The position numbers and the translations under genes are program-made. From contig PDSZ01000025.1 of assembly GCA_002748705.1 (NCBI GenBank), positions 1-52,441 on the forward strand: a stretch of 52,441 bases of DNA, written 5' to 3'. This DNA comes from Candidatus Fermentibacterota bacterium. Lineage in GTDB: Bacteria; Fermentibacterota; Fermentibacteria; Fermentibacterales; Fermentibacteraceae. Position 1 is the first letter of the stretch, and each line of letters starts with the position of its first letter. Under the pieces are notes generated by a model. It ran no database searches. It worked only from the letters and a program-made list of their open reading frames with translations, and was not told the DNA's origin. Below, one piece after another: positions 8,406 to 17,583 of the stretch.

Positions 8406-9206
8406 TCAGGAGAATAGCTCCCCCTGGTACACAACTTTTGCCTGACCCTGCAGCCACCAGCCGCGGTCATCGCAACTGACGGTAAGGATCAGACCGCTTC
8501 TTACTTCAATTCTAACAGGCAGATTAACAAAAGAAAACCTCTCAGAAGCAATAAGAGCAACGGCCACTGCCCCTGTGCCGCAGGCAAGGGTTTCCCCTTC
8601 AACGCCTCTCTCGAAGGTTCTCATCATCACAGGATTCTGATTGTTGAGCTGCACCCAGTTGGCGTTGGCCCCTGCTGAAAAACTGTTGTGATGCCGAACA
8701 AGGGATGCGTATTTTTCAAATGAACCGTCTTCCAGGTCATCTGTGAAAATCACTGCATGGGGAACTCCTGTGTCTGCATAACCTGTCTGAAAGGTTCTGT
8801 CTCCTGCCTGAAGAGGTTGTTCAATGTAATGCAGTACAGGTTCAGTCATCCAGATTCGGGCTTCAGAATCACCTGTAACCAGCCCTCTGTGAAGGCCGGC
8901 ATCGCTTCTGAAACTGAACTCACTGCCTCTCTTCGTAACACCCAGCATGTCAGAGAACCTGCATATGCACCTTGCGCCGTTGCCGCACATGTCCGCAGCG
9001 CCGCCGTCAGAATTATAGTACTTCATTCTGAACGCGCTGCCTTCGCTGTCGGTACGGAGTTCAATCAGGCCGTCTGCCCCTATTGAAAGCCCCCTTTGAC
9101 AGACAGATGCTATTCTATCAGCGGTCAGTACACTGTTCAGCTCTCCGTTCCTGTTGTCTACCATGACAAAATCGTTGCCAGCGCCGCTCATCTTCCAGAA
9201 CTTCAC
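8406..9206 (-). CDS. dapF: Diaminopimelate epimerase
   Basis: This 266-residue cofactor-free epimerase converts LL- to meso-diaminopimelate, the last step before the peptidoglycan cross-linker and the lysine precursor. Both catalytic cysteines are present: Cys74 in NSDGGAADMCGNGARC and Cys209 in GETLACGTGA. The opening FWKMSGAGNDFVMVDN is the family signature, and the length matches the usual 270-280 residues. It overlaps the STT3-like gene by 4 bases and is followed at once by tRNA-Gly. It shows that this organism uses meso-DAP peptidoglycan or at least makes the precursor. Confidence 0.97.
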   Translation of the reverse strand: MKFWKMSGAGNDFVMVDNRNGELNSVLTADRIASVCQRGLSIGADGLIELRTDSEGSAFRMKYYNSDGGAADMCGNGARCICRFSDMLGVTKRGSEFSFRSDAGLHRGLVTGDSEARIWMTEPVLHYIEQPLQAGDRTFQTGYADTGVPHAVIFTDDLEDGSFEKYASLVRHHNSFSAGANANWVQLNNQNPVMMRTFERGVEGETLACGTGAVAVALIASERFSFVNLPVRIEVRSGLILTVSCDDRGWWLQGQAKVVYQGELFS

Positions 9207-11341
9207 AGTCCCTGCCTTCCCATACCATCAAGAATATTCCGGTGATATTCGGCTCTTCTGTGAAGCCCTGCGTCACGAAGAAGCCTTATCAGATCAAGTC
9301 TCAGCTGGGGATCAGGACCCCAGGCATCAAGCCAGGTCTCAAAATCCTCAGCGAGAAAGATTATATCATAATTGCCTGAAAGGTACGAAGTGAGAAGCCT
9401 CTGCAGCATCTCAACCGATGCATCTCCAGGAACTTCCTCAGGTGAGCCTGCAAAGAGCAGCAATGCGGCAGACAGCTTTTCAGAACTGTTTTCCTCAATG
9501 CCGCTGTTGGCAAGATAGAGACCGGTTTCAACAGGATTGAACAATGCAGCAAAAGCCATTTCACCGGTTGAGATAAAAGGTCCGTATCGCCTCTCCCAGA
9601 GCACTTCTCTTGCAAGAGATACACCTTTCGGGCCGTCCAGCTCAAATACCCTCAGGGATGGCCCCTGCCATACCGGCACCAGCCTCTCAAGGGATTCAGG
9701 ATAGTAATGAAGTCTTACAGCCAGAGAACCGTCAGGCACTTCCCTCAGCCCTGCAAGATAGATGAGCCCAGCAGAGGATCTGTCAAAGATGAAGTCAGCC
9801 TGATAAACAAGATATCGGGCTCCTTTCTCTTCCATGAAGCTGACCATTTCTTCTTCTGAACCGTACATCAGCCTGGCAAAGGAGATAATGGTTTCTCTGT
9901 TGCCTTTGTTCTCAAAGAAGGTGTGGGTAACAGCAGGAGTTTCTGCGTATGCAGTCAGAAGCCCTGAAATGTGCCAGAAGGAGAGAACCGTTCCATCTGT
10001 TTCAGAAGCCCACTGAAGAAAACTGTCAAGTTCATCATCTCCAAGAAGGGATGACTGGTATTCAATACTGAGCCCTGCAGAGGAGAGAAGCGCAGCATAC
10101 TCGGGAGCCATCATGCTCTGAACTCCGAGAAGCGCCGCTGCAGAAGAGATGAGCAATTTGTTCCGCCAGAAAGCAGAGACAATAAGCGGTATGGCTGCCA
10201 CTGCCAGAAGAACATGAAGTCTGTCAAAAAGAAGGTATCCTGCAAGAGAAACAGGCAGAGCCCAGTACAGCAGTGTTCCATTCAGGATTTTTCGAAACCT
10301 TTTCCAGCCCAGAGCTGCCGCCGGTATCACAGGCAGAAAGAGAAGAAGCATCTGCCCCGGAGATGGACTGGTATAGCCGCTTACCCAGAAAAGTCTGGCA
10401 TCATTGGAGAGCATGGATGGGTCTTCAGGATGGCTGAAAAGAAATCTGAACTTGGCCAGAATAACTGCTGTAACATGCCCTGTGGCACCGGAACCGGAAA
10501 GAAATAATGCACAGGCTGCCGCAGCTGAACCTGTCCATCGAATGACTTTTCCACCGGTGAAGGCTCCTGCTGCAGAGAAAACCGCAAGGACTGTTGCCGG
10601 TGAGTACAAAGCGCCGTCATGCCTCATGTGGGTGAGGAGCAGCGAAGCGGTTACCTGGGCTGCTGCATAGGGAAGAGTGAGGTGTTTTCCAGGTCTTTTG
10701 AAAAGCATCCACAGAAAAAGACCTGTGGCAATGAATCCGGTTACCTTCCAGGCTGCCAGAGCCATGAAGAAAAGAACTGCCCCTGTAATTCCCGCAAAGT
10801 ATTTTCGTCTGGTTCCTGCAGAAATATCTGCAAACATGAGAGAGGAAAAAATCAGAGGAAGAGCGACAGTTTCCCTGTAGAGACTCTCACCTCTGGTTCT
10901 CAGCAGGGCAGGAAGAAAAACAGCATAGAGCAGTGCGGCAAAAAATGATTCTCCAGAGGAAAAACCTGTTTTCTTCATCCAGAAGAAGAGTACAGGAACC
11001 AGAAGCAGCGGAAACCCCCGGCAGAAAAAGGTAAGGAAACTGTTAAGATCACCGCCTGTTATGCGGTGAATACCTCCTGCAATGTATTCTTCGAAGATTG
11101 AGTTCTCACCGGTGTTCATTCCATATGGGCGCATTACCAGTGAATCCACCTCAGGTATTCCCTGACCTGATGAGACCATTTCAGTGTATCTGAGAGCCTG
11201 TGTGGTTTCTCCCTGCATTCTATCCGGAGGCGGAAGAACAGCAGTTGCGAAAACTGTGCGGAAAACGAATCCTCCTGCTGTTATCAGCAAGAGAATCAGC
11301 AGTGTTTTTAAATGGGTTTTTCCCTCAGCCGATGCGCGCAT
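9203..11341 (-). CDS. STT3/AglB-like GT-C membrane protein (possible oligosaccharyltransferase)
   Basis: This 712-residue protein has about a dozen membrane helices in the N-terminal two thirds and a soluble C-terminal part. Features recalling STT3-type transferases are an acidic first periplasmic loop (DRMQGETTQALRYTEMV, then PYG and an amphipathic region), an ETVALPL stretch where a second acidic motif would sit, and, after the last helix, FWHISGLLTAYAETPAVTHT followed by the helical MYGSEEEMVSFMEEKGARYL, matching the layout after WWDYG in STT3. Here W-H-I-S-G stands in place of W-W-D-Y-G. STT3 moves a lipid-linked glycan to Asn of proteins, but a monosaccharide transferase of the same fold is possible. 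It overlaps mglA (17 bases) and dapF (4 bases). Confidence 0.6.
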   Translation of the reverse strand: MRASAEGKTHLKTLLILLLITAGGFVFRTVFATAVLPPPDRMQGETTQALRYTEMVSSGQGIPEVDSLVMRPYGMNTGENSIFEEYIAGGIHRITGGDLNSFLTFFCRGFPLLLVPVLFFWMKKTGFSSGESFFAALLYAVFLPALLRTRGESLYRETVALPLIFSSLMFADISAGTRRKYFAGITGAVLFFMALAAWKVTGFIATGLFLWMLFKRPGKHLTLPYAAAQVTASLLLTHMRHDGALYSPATVLAVFSAAGAFTGGKVIRWTGSAAAACALFLSGSGATGHVTAVILAKFRFLFSHPEDPSMLSNDARLFWVSGYTSPSPGQMLLLFLPVIPAAALGWKRFRKILNGTLLYWALPVSLAGYLLFDRLHVLLAVAAIPLIVSAFWRNKLLISSAAALLGVQSMMAPEYAALLSSAGLSIEYQSSLLGDDELDSFLQWASETDGTVLSFWHISGLLTAYAETPAVTHTFFENKGNRETIISFARLMYGSEEEMVSFMEEKGARYLVYQADFIFDRSSAGLIYLAGLREVPDGSLAVRLHYYPESLERLVPVWQGPSLRVFELDGPKGVSLAREVLWERRYGPFISTGEMAFAALFNPVETGLYLANSGIEENSSEKLSAALLLFAGSPEEVPGDASVEMLQRLLTSYLSGNYDIIFLAEDFETWLDAWGPDPQLRLDLIRLLRDAGLHRRAEYHRNILDGMGRQGL

Positions 11342-11903
11342 GGCGCCTGGCTATCTGGGTGGCTATTATCTTGAGGGTTTCAGCAGGCCCTGAACCTCCC
11401 ATGGCTACAGAGTCCACTGTGGGCCAATCGCGCCTGTTCAGATCAGAGTTCATTCTGCCGGTATCCATTATGCCGGGAAGGTCCCTCTTATTGAACTGCA
11501 GAACCATGGGAATCATCAATAGATCAATACCGTAACTTTTGAGGTTGTGTTCAAGGTCATCCATGCTGTTCAGGTTTGCCTCAACCCTCTCCTGCTGGCT
11601 GTCTGCCACAAACACAATACCGTCAACTCCGTCAAGAATAACCCTGCGGCTGAGGGCATAGTATGCCTGACCGGGAACGGAATACAGGTGCAGTTTGAGC
11701 AGTGAATCACCAATCCTTGCAAAATTAACAGGGAGGAAATCAAAGAAGACAGTTCGCTCGCATCTGGTGCAGAGAGTGACCAGACGGCCACGGTTCTCAG
11801 GAGCTATGAAATCCCGAATGCCTCTCAGGTTGGTGGTTTTTCCCGAAAGCCCCGGACCGTAATAGACGATCTTGTAGGCTATTTCATTGCCTGATTTATG
11901 CAC
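11325..11903 (-). CDS. MglA-type small Ras-like GTPase (copy 1)
   Basis: This 192-residue GTPase has the P-loop GPGLSGKTT, the MglA-specific switch block RTVFFDFLP, then LHLYSVPGQ in place of the usual D-x-x-G, and the base-recognition motif NKRD. MglA proteins switch cell polarity, motility or envelope machinery when bound to GTP and are controlled by an MglB partner. No MglB (roadblock) gene is in the window. It differs from the second copy at 21215 in having a Cys pair (CTRCERT) in the switch region. The gene follows hslU by 35 bases and overlaps the STT3-like gene by 17 bases. Confidence 0.9.
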   Translation of the reverse strand: MHKSGNEIAYKIVYYGPGLSGKTTNLRGIRDFIAPENRGRLVTLCTRCERTVFFDFLPVNFARIGDSLLKLHLYSVPGQAYYALSRRVILDGVDGIVFVADSQQERVEANLNSMDDLEHNLKSYGIDLLMIPMVLQFNKRDLPGIMDTGRMNSDLNRRDWPTVDSVAMGGSGPAETLKIIATQIARRHARIG

Positions 11904-11938
11904 TTGCCCCCTCCAGCTGATGGTTCATTCAGAACCTC

Positions 11939-13258
11939 TTACAAAATATAACCTTCTTCACCGCTTCTTTCAACCAGCCCGCTCAGCTTTTCTGCCACCT
12001 TTCTGCCGGTGAGTCTCGCCCTGCCTTTTATCAGATCAGGTGCGCCAAAGAGATAATCTTCCATGAGGTACGAAAGAACAGAGCGAAGACGCCTTGCCCC
12101 TATGTCCTCCTTCTCATTGTTCATGTACCTGGCTGCTGAAGCGATTTCATTTGCAGCGGAATCGTCCACCTTCAGAGTAACTCCATCAACTTCCAGAAGC
12201 TTCAGATACTGGTCAAGAATACAGTTCTCAGGCTCTGTGAGTATTCGCTTCAGATCCTCCTGGGAGAGCGGGTCCAGTGAAACCCTGAGAGGAAATCTGC
12301 CCTGAAGTTCCGGAATAAGGTCTGCAGGGCTGCTGCCGTGAAACGCTCCTGCTGCTATAAAGAGAATGTGGTCGGTCTTGACTGTACCATACTTGGTGGC
12401 AACTGTGCTTCCTTCAACAAGTGGAAGAAGATCTCTCTGAACTCCCATTCTTGACACATCAGGGCCGCTTCCACCCTCTGAACCAATAATCTTGTCTATC
12501 TCGTCGATGAAGACTATCCCCTCTTCCTGGGCCAGTCTCAACCCCTCCATCACATGGTCTCCACCATCAAGCAGCCTGTTCATCTCTTCGTCGAAGAGGC
12601 GTTTTCTGGCATCAGAAACTTTTATTCGAACCTTTTTCCGTCTTCTTCCGATAACCTTGTCGAGCATCTTTTTCATCTGGTCATTCATCTGGTTGTCGAA
12701 ACCCTGACCTGGAATCATGGGAAAAACTTCCACTCCCATGGACTGCTCTGCTATTGAGAGTTCAATCTGAACATATTCCAGTCTCATACCGTCCAGCAGA
12801 TCTTCAAGAACTGCCTCAGACTCCACATCTGGAACAGAAGACGATGCTTTAAGGGCTGCCAGAAGCCGTGTTCTAACCCTGGCTTCAGCCTCTGCCGTGC
12901 GGTTTTCCCTGGCCTTTTTTGTGGCAAGATTCACAGCTGAGCGAACAAGATCCCTGATGATTCCCTCAACATCCCTTCCCACATAACCTGTCTCAGTGTA
13001 TTTTGTTGCTTCTACCTTTACAAAGGGAGCGCCTACCAGAGCAGCCATTCTTCTTGCTATCTCGGTTTTTCCAACTCCTGTAGGTCCCATCATTATCATA
13101 TTGCTGGGGTTTATCTCAGAGCGCATAGGCTCTTCAACCAGTCTTCTTCTGTAACGGTTGCGAAGAGCTATGGCAACTGTGCGCTTTGCGCCGTTCTGGC
13201 CAATGACATGCCTGTCAAGCCATTTCACCGTTTCAGCAGGGGTCATTACTTGCTGCAT
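11939..13258 (-). CDS. hslU: ATP-dependent protease ATPase subunit HslU (ClpY)
   Basis: This 439-residue AAA+ unfoldase feeds proteins into the HslV chamber. The Walker A GPTGVGKT is at residues 58-65. The I domain (GMRLEYVQIELSI to the RRRKKVRIKV region) is present, Walker B is IVFIDEIDKI, and sensor 2 lies in the IGARRLRSVL block. The tail ends in the short hydrophobic ...EEGYIL typical of the HslU C-terminus that docks into HslV. The ATG at 13258 follows GGAGGAAAT. The gene overlaps hslV by 13 bases, the normal order hslV-hslU. Confidence 0.97.
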   Translation of the reverse strand: MQQVMTPAETVKWLDRHVIGQNGAKRTVAIALRNRYRRRLVEEPMRSEINPSNMIMMGPTGVGKTEIARRMAALVGAPFVKVEATKYTETGYVGRDVEGIIRDLVRSAVNLATKKARENRTAEAEARVRTRLLAALKASSSVPDVESEAVLEDLLDGMRLEYVQIELSIAEQSMGVEVFPMIPGQGFDNQMNDQMKKMLDKVIGRRRKKVRIKVSDARKRLFDEEMNRLLDGGDHVMEGLRLAQEEGIVFIDEIDKIIGSEGGSGPDVSRMGVQRDLLPLVEGSTVATKYGTVKTDHILFIAAGAFHGSSPADLIPELQGRFPLRVSLDPLSQEDLKRILTEPENCILDQYLKLLEVDGVTLKVDDSAANEIASAARYMNNEKEDIGARRLRSVLSYLMEDYLFGAPDLIKGRARLTGRKVAEKLSGLVERSGEEGYIL

Positions 13259-13785
13259 ATTTCCTCCGACTGAACCTCACCGCCTGTGTAGATACAGATA
13301 TCGCAGGCTATTCTGATTGACTCAGCTGCAAGTTTCAGCGGACCCATTCTGGTATGCCTGTCCAGTGCCCTGGCTGCAGCTATGGCATATGGAGAACCTG
13401 AACCTACAGAAACTATTCCATCCGGAGCTTCCACAACCTCCCCTGATCCGCCTATTATCAGTGCATGAGATCTGTCCACTGCTGCAAGCATGGCATTCAG
13501 TTCTCTCAGGTATTTGTCTGCTCTCCATTCCCTTGCAAGCTCAACTGAAGCCCTGGGAAGGTTTCCTCTGAAAGCCTCCAGCTTTTCCTCAAGCCTTTCC
13601 ACAAGGGCGAATGCATCTGCTCCAGCGCCGGAGAATCCAACCAGTACCGACCCGCCGCAGAGTTTTCTTATTTTTTTGGCAGACATCTTGAGAATAGTCT
13701 CCCCCAGTGTAACCTGTCCGTCTGCAGCCATTGCCGCAGTTCCGTTTCTTACAATGCCCAGCACTGTTGTAGAACGAAAATCCAT
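13246..13785 (-). CDS. hslV: ATP-dependent protease proteolytic subunit HslV (ClpQ)
   Basis: This 179-residue N-terminal-nucleophile peptidase forms the double-ring core of the HslUV protease. It reads MDFRSTTVLGIVRNG followed by the conserved ADGQVTLG. The catalytic Thr should be Thr6, so a five-residue leader has to be removed, as in several other bacterial HslV/CodW proteins; the E. coli form needs only Met removal. The start at 13785 has GGGAG six bases upstream; the longer frame would run into the DUF2723 gene. Gene order and overlap with hslU support a two-gene unit. Confidence 0.96.
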   Translation of the reverse strand: MDFRSTTVLGIVRNGTAAMAADGQVTLGETILKMSAKKIRKLCGGSVLVGFSGAGADAFALVERLEEKLEAFRGNLPRASVELAREWRADKYLRELNAMLAAVDRSHALIIGGSGEVVEAPDGIVSVGSGSPYAIAAARALDRHTRMGPLKLAAESIRIACDICIYTGGEVQSEEICSK

Positions 13786-13786
13786 A

Positions 13787-16699
13787 TTAACTCCCGCTTC
13801 TGCCTGTGAAACATGCGTTCCACGCTTCAGCATGGTCCATCTCCATTGATGTAACCATCACATTCCATGCCAGAGCAGGGTAACCGCTGTCAATGAGAAG
13901 CTGACTTCTGGCCTCCGGAGAGAATGATTTCATTGCGATTATGTACCATAGCGCAGTCTGACGGGCAAGTTCAGGGTCTTCGATTAATCTTTCCGCAAGC
14001 ATGGCAACCGCCTGTCTGTCCTCTTCAGCAGGAAGTTCCGGACCCAGTATTGCTCCTGCGGAAACAGCAGCTATCACATTGCCCAGTGAGGCCAGACCTA
14101 CCATTTCCGTTATTACCATTGATCCGTCCAGATCACTGCGCCACTGGAGTTCAGCGCTGTTCTGATCCATACTGCCTATAACAGAGGCAAGTGCTGTGTC
14201 CATGATGCTGAGCCCTGAAGTCAATGGACTGTAAATGGTTGATCTGTCCACCATTTCCTCCATAAGACTGAAAAGAGCCTCATCGCACCCCGAAGAGGCT
14301 ATTTCACCAAGCACCTGTCTGGCAGTGATGTAATCGCCAAAAGCAAGAGAAGCTTCAATTCTTATCCACTCGTGTTCAGGTGATCCGTCGCTGATGGAAT
14401 CAATAACGCTCAGGAACGCCTCTGCCTGTTCAAACTCATCGGCAACTGCAGCCAGCTTGCCCATTTCAGCCTGAATTTGAATATCCTCAGCCCAGGGCTC
14501 CATGAACGATATCTGCTCTTCAACATACTCTCTGGCTGCAGAAAGCCCTTCAGTTCCCATCAGCACCCGAGCCTTGATCAATGCCACACTGGACATGATA
14601 AGCGCCCACTGCTCAGGCATTGCGCTGAACAGGTTTTCAGCCATAGCCAGAGACGAGAGTGCTCTTTCTGAATCACCGGAGGCGAGAAACTGACCGGCCA
14701 TCCTGCTGTAGCAGCTGGCATAGTTGCGAGCTATCTGAACAGCCTGATCATCCTTGTAGACACCAGGGTCAGTCAGGCCTGTTGTGAGGTAGTTCTGTGA
14801 TTTTTCCCAGCCGAAATCGGGGTTTACTTCTGTTCTAACAGGAGAATCCATAATCTGGAATGTAATACCCTGCATCTGAAGGTAATCCTGCACATACTTC
14901 CTGTTGTCCGAGGCCACAGTACCTGCTATAACAACTTCTCTTCCGTGAATGTCCCTGTTCTTCACCATATTGATCAGCAGAAGGTCCTGCATCGGCACCG
15001 ATCCCTGATTACCTCTGCCAAGGCTGGGTACAGTAATGGCTAATTCACCATGTTCCATAACCCATGGCCATGAGGAATTAAAGGTATCATCCAGAATAGT
15101 TCTTTCCAGAGGTGATGTCACAGGCATTCCATCACTGGTGACATGGAAGAAATTGGGGCCCCAGATAAACACCGGCTCCATTGAGTCAACAAGCTCAGGA
15201 TCGTAGCTGAGCAGAAGCGGATCTTTTTCCATGAGCTGTTTCATGTACCACCTGGTGTTCATAAGACTAAGGTTGGATATAATAACATCCCGCCTTACAC
15301 CAAGAACTCCCTGGGCAAACCACAGAGGGAATGTGTCATTGTCGCCGTTGGTTATTATCACTGCGTTTTCAGGGCAGGATTCCAGCAGATTGATACCATA
15401 ATCCCTTGCTGCATAGTCCCCTGATCTGTCGCACATGTGCCAGTTGGCAGCCAGTGCAGTGAGGGGAAAAAACATCAGTATCCAGGCGAACCTTCTTGCA
15501 CCGGACTTTTTAAGATTCTTGAAAAGCGATCCTGCACCGATCATTGAGAGCACCGCAAAAAAGATGAAAGAGGCTCCGAAGAAGTAATCCCTCTCCCTGA
15601 CTTCACCAAGGGCAGTACCTTCAGGGCCGGTTTTGAAGTTCAGGTAAACAACAAAAGCAAAGCTTGCCATAAAGAATGTGAGCCCCAGAAGAACCAGAAG
15701 ATCTTTTCGTCCGGCTCCAAGAGCAAAGAGACCTGTCAGCGCTAGAAGCGCAAGACCAAGCCACAGGAAAGCCCACAGCACTCCTCCAGGTGACCCCATT
15801 GGATCAGTCCAGGCGGAGGGTTTGCCTATCTGCCAGGAGAGGTATTCCCTGAAGAGTCCAAGCTGCTCACCGAAGGGACCCTTTCTGTCCAGTATGGATA
15901 CCTGACCGTACTGTTCCCTCTCCAGAGCTTTTCTGAACTCGGTCCACCGACAGGGGTTGGTCTCGTTTATCTCCGGATTCTGTATGGCTCTCAGGGGCAT
16001 ATAAAGGTGAACGCTGAAAGCCAGCACCATGAATGTGAGAAAAACCACAATGAAAGAAGGGTTCTTCCACTCAAAAGCCTTTTTCCGAATTGCATAGAGA
16101 ATGTACATGGAAACTATGGGAAGAACAACAATAAGGGCGCTGAGGTGGTTGCCTATTGAAAGGGTCATAAGGTAACCTGTGAGCAGAAGCTGCTTTCCTG
16201 CAGGTCTGTTATGCAGACGCCTCTCTATCCAAAGGTCGAAAACCCAGAGTATCAGCATGGAGAGAAGACCTGCCATTGCGTAGGTCTCTGCTGCGTTGTT
16301 GTTTCTCCAGACAGTGTAGCTGAACCCTGCCAGAAGAGCTGCAGCAGCAGAGACAGGACGGTAGAGCCAGGGCTCCAGGTTCATTCTGGAAGACCATCTC
16401 TGCACAAGCCTTGCGGTAAGGCCTATGGTAACAGTTCCTGCAAGGGCGCACATAAGGTTGACCCTTGCGGCCACTGAAGGCATAAACCCGAAAAGCAGTG
16501 TGCTGAACCTTCCCATAAGAACAAAGAAGGGAACCCCCGGCGGGTGAGGTATCCCTGCAACCCATGAGCAGGTTATGTACTCGCCGCTGTCCCAGAAACT
16601 CACCGAAGGGGCAAGTGTCAGCAGGTAAACGATGAATGCGGCAAGGGCGGCTGCCGCAGCTATCATTCTGTCCACATTAACGGTCTCTCTGAAATTCAC
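13787..16699 (-). CDS. DUF2723 (TMEM260-like) membrane protein with helical-repeat tail
   Basis: This 970-residue protein opens with the family signature LTLAPSVSFWDSGEYITCSW followed by GIPHPPGVPFFVLMGR. It has around ten membrane helices to about residue 430, then a globular domain with the TNGDNDTFPLWFAQ block, and finally a TPR-like helical tail (ALSSLAMAENLF, FEQAEAFLSVIDSIS). DUF2723 proteins are GT-C fold; the animal member TMEM260 is a protein O-mannosyltransferase, so transfer of a sugar from a lipid carrier to exported proteins is a reasonable guess. The Asp-Ser-Gly-Glu near residue 38 is the expected catalytic acidic motif. It overlaps xer by 4 bases. Confidence 0.85.
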   Translation of the reverse strand: MNFRETVNVDRMIAAAAALAAFIVYLLTLAPSVSFWDSGEYITCSWVAGIPHPPGVPFFVLMGRFSTLLFGFMPSVAARVNLMCALAGTVTIGLTARLVQRWSSRMNLEPWLYRPVSAAAALLAGFSYTVWRNNNAAETYAMAGLLSMLILWVFDLWIERRLHNRPAGKQLLLTGYLMTLSIGNHLSALIVVLPIVSMYILYAIRKKAFEWKNPSFIVVFLTFMVLAFSVHLYMPLRAIQNPEINETNPCRWTEFRKALEREQYGQVSILDRKGPFGEQLGLFREYLSWQIGKPSAWTDPMGSPGGVLWAFLWLGLALLALTGLFALGAGRKDLLVLLGLTFFMASFAFVVYLNFKTGPEGTALGEVRERDYFFGASFIFFAVLSMIGAGSLFKNLKKSGARRFAWILMFFPLTALAANWHMCDRSGDYAARDYGINLLESCPENAVIITNGDNDTFPLWFAQGVLGVRRDVIISNLSLMNTRWYMKQLMEKDPLLLSYDPELVDSMEPVFIWGPNFFHVTSDGMPVTSPLERTILDDTFNSSWPWVMEHGELAITVPSLGRGNQGSVPMQDLLLINMVKNRDIHGREVVIAGTVASDNRKYVQDYLQMQGITFQIMDSPVRTEVNPDFGWEKSQNYLTTGLTDPGVYKDDQAVQIARNYASCYSRMAGQFLASGDSERALSSLAMAENLFSAMPEQWALIMSSVALIKARVLMGTEGLSAAREYVEEQISFMEPWAEDIQIQAEMGKLAAVADEFEQAEAFLSVIDSISDGSPEHEWIRIEASLAFGDYITARQVLGEIASSGCDEALFSLMEEMVDRSTIYSPLTSGLSIMDTALASVIGSMDQNSAELQWRSDLDGSMVITEMVGLASLGNVIAAVSAGAILGPELPAEEDRQAVAMLAERLIEDPELARQTALWYIIAMKSFSPEARSQLLIDSGYPALAWNVMVTSMEMDHAEAWNACFTGRSGS

Positions 16700-17583
16700 T
16701 TCTTCTCCCTGGGGTGAGTCTTCATGTAAACACCCTTAAGTTTTTCAGTGGTCAGGTGGGTGTATATCTGTGTAGTTCCTATCCCTTTATGTCCGAGCAG
16801 TTCCTGCACAGTTCTTATATCTGCCCCTGCATCAAGAAGGTGTGTGGCAAAACTGTGCCTGAATGTGTGGGGAGTGGCCCCTGCGGCTCTGGCCGCTCTG
16901 CTCACTCCATCTGTTACAATACGCCTGATATCCCTCGGGTCAAGTTTTCTGCCGCGAACGCTTATGAAAACTGTTCCCGGGTCTTCTCCCCTGAGAAGCT
17001 CGCGGCGAACCTCAAGCCACCTTGAAAGCCAACGACAGGTTCCCTCAGGAATAGGTGTTATTCGCTCACGGCGACCTTTTCCCAGCACCCTTATGGTCAT
17101 TTCATCTGTGTCCACATTGCCTGTGAGCAGCGATGCTGCTTCTGCGGCTCTGAGGCCGGCTCCGTAGAGAACCTCAAGTACTGTACGATTCCGTACACCG
17201 GCAGTTTTGGAGGTATCAAACGATGTAAGAACCTTTTTAACTTCTTCAACACCCAGAAACCCTGGAAGAGGGATTTTTGCACAAGGGGGCTTTATCGCCG
17301 CTGCTGTATCTGTTTCAGACCGTCCGGTTCTGTACATCCAGGCTGAGAAGGTTCTGAAACAGCTCACCATTCGGGCAATACTCCTTCTGGAAAGACCTGA
17401 AGCAGACCTTCTCATTATGTATTCCCTCATTGATTCAGTGGAAACAGGAGTTGAATCAGGTTTGGTTTTAAGGTAGTCGCCTATTTGAACCGAATAAGCC
17501 CGCACTGTCAGAGGCGAGAGGCCTCTGCCATGCTCAAGCTCATCGGTGAACGACTGCAGGATCAGTCTGTCTTCTTCCTGCAA
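16696..17583 (-). CDS. xerD: Tyrosine recombinase XerC/XerD family
   Basis: This 295-residue recombinase has an N-terminal SAM-like DNA-binding domain (SPLTVRAYSVQIGDYLK) and a catalytic domain with Arg145 (YGAGLRAAEA), Lys169, His239-x-x-Arg242 (HTFRHSFATHLLDAG), His265 (LLGHKGI) and the nucleophile Tyr274 (TQIYTHLT). Length and the chromosomal topA neighbourhood fit a dimer-resolving Xer protein rather than a phage integrase. The start overlaps the end of topA by 22 bases, so a later in-frame start is possible. Whether it is XerC or XerD cannot be decided here. Confidence 0.88.
   Translation of the reverse strand: MQEEDRLILQSFTDELEHGRGLSPLTVRAYSVQIGDYLKTKPDSTPVSTESMREYIMRRSASGLSRRSIARMVSCFRTFSAWMYRTGRSETDTAAAIKPPCAKIPLPGFLGVEEVKKVLTSFDTSKTAGVRNRTVLEVLYGAGLRAAEAASLLTGNVDTDEMTIRVLGKGRRERITPIPEGTCRWLSRWLEVRRELLRGEDPGTVFISVRGRKLDPRDIRRIVTDGVSRAARAAGATPHTFRHSFATHLLDAGADIRTVQELLGHKGIGTTQIYTHLTTEKLKGVYMKTHPREKK

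Noticed and set aside
8312..8470. Extended start of the SLH-like gene at 8470
   Set aside because: It would translate through tRNA-Gly and the end of dapF; the signal peptide begins at 8311.
16696..17583. Xer gene as a mobile-element integrase
   Set aside because: Its place between topA and a conserved membrane-protein gene with 4-22 base overlaps, its length and the absence of attachment repeats fit a housekeeping recombinase.
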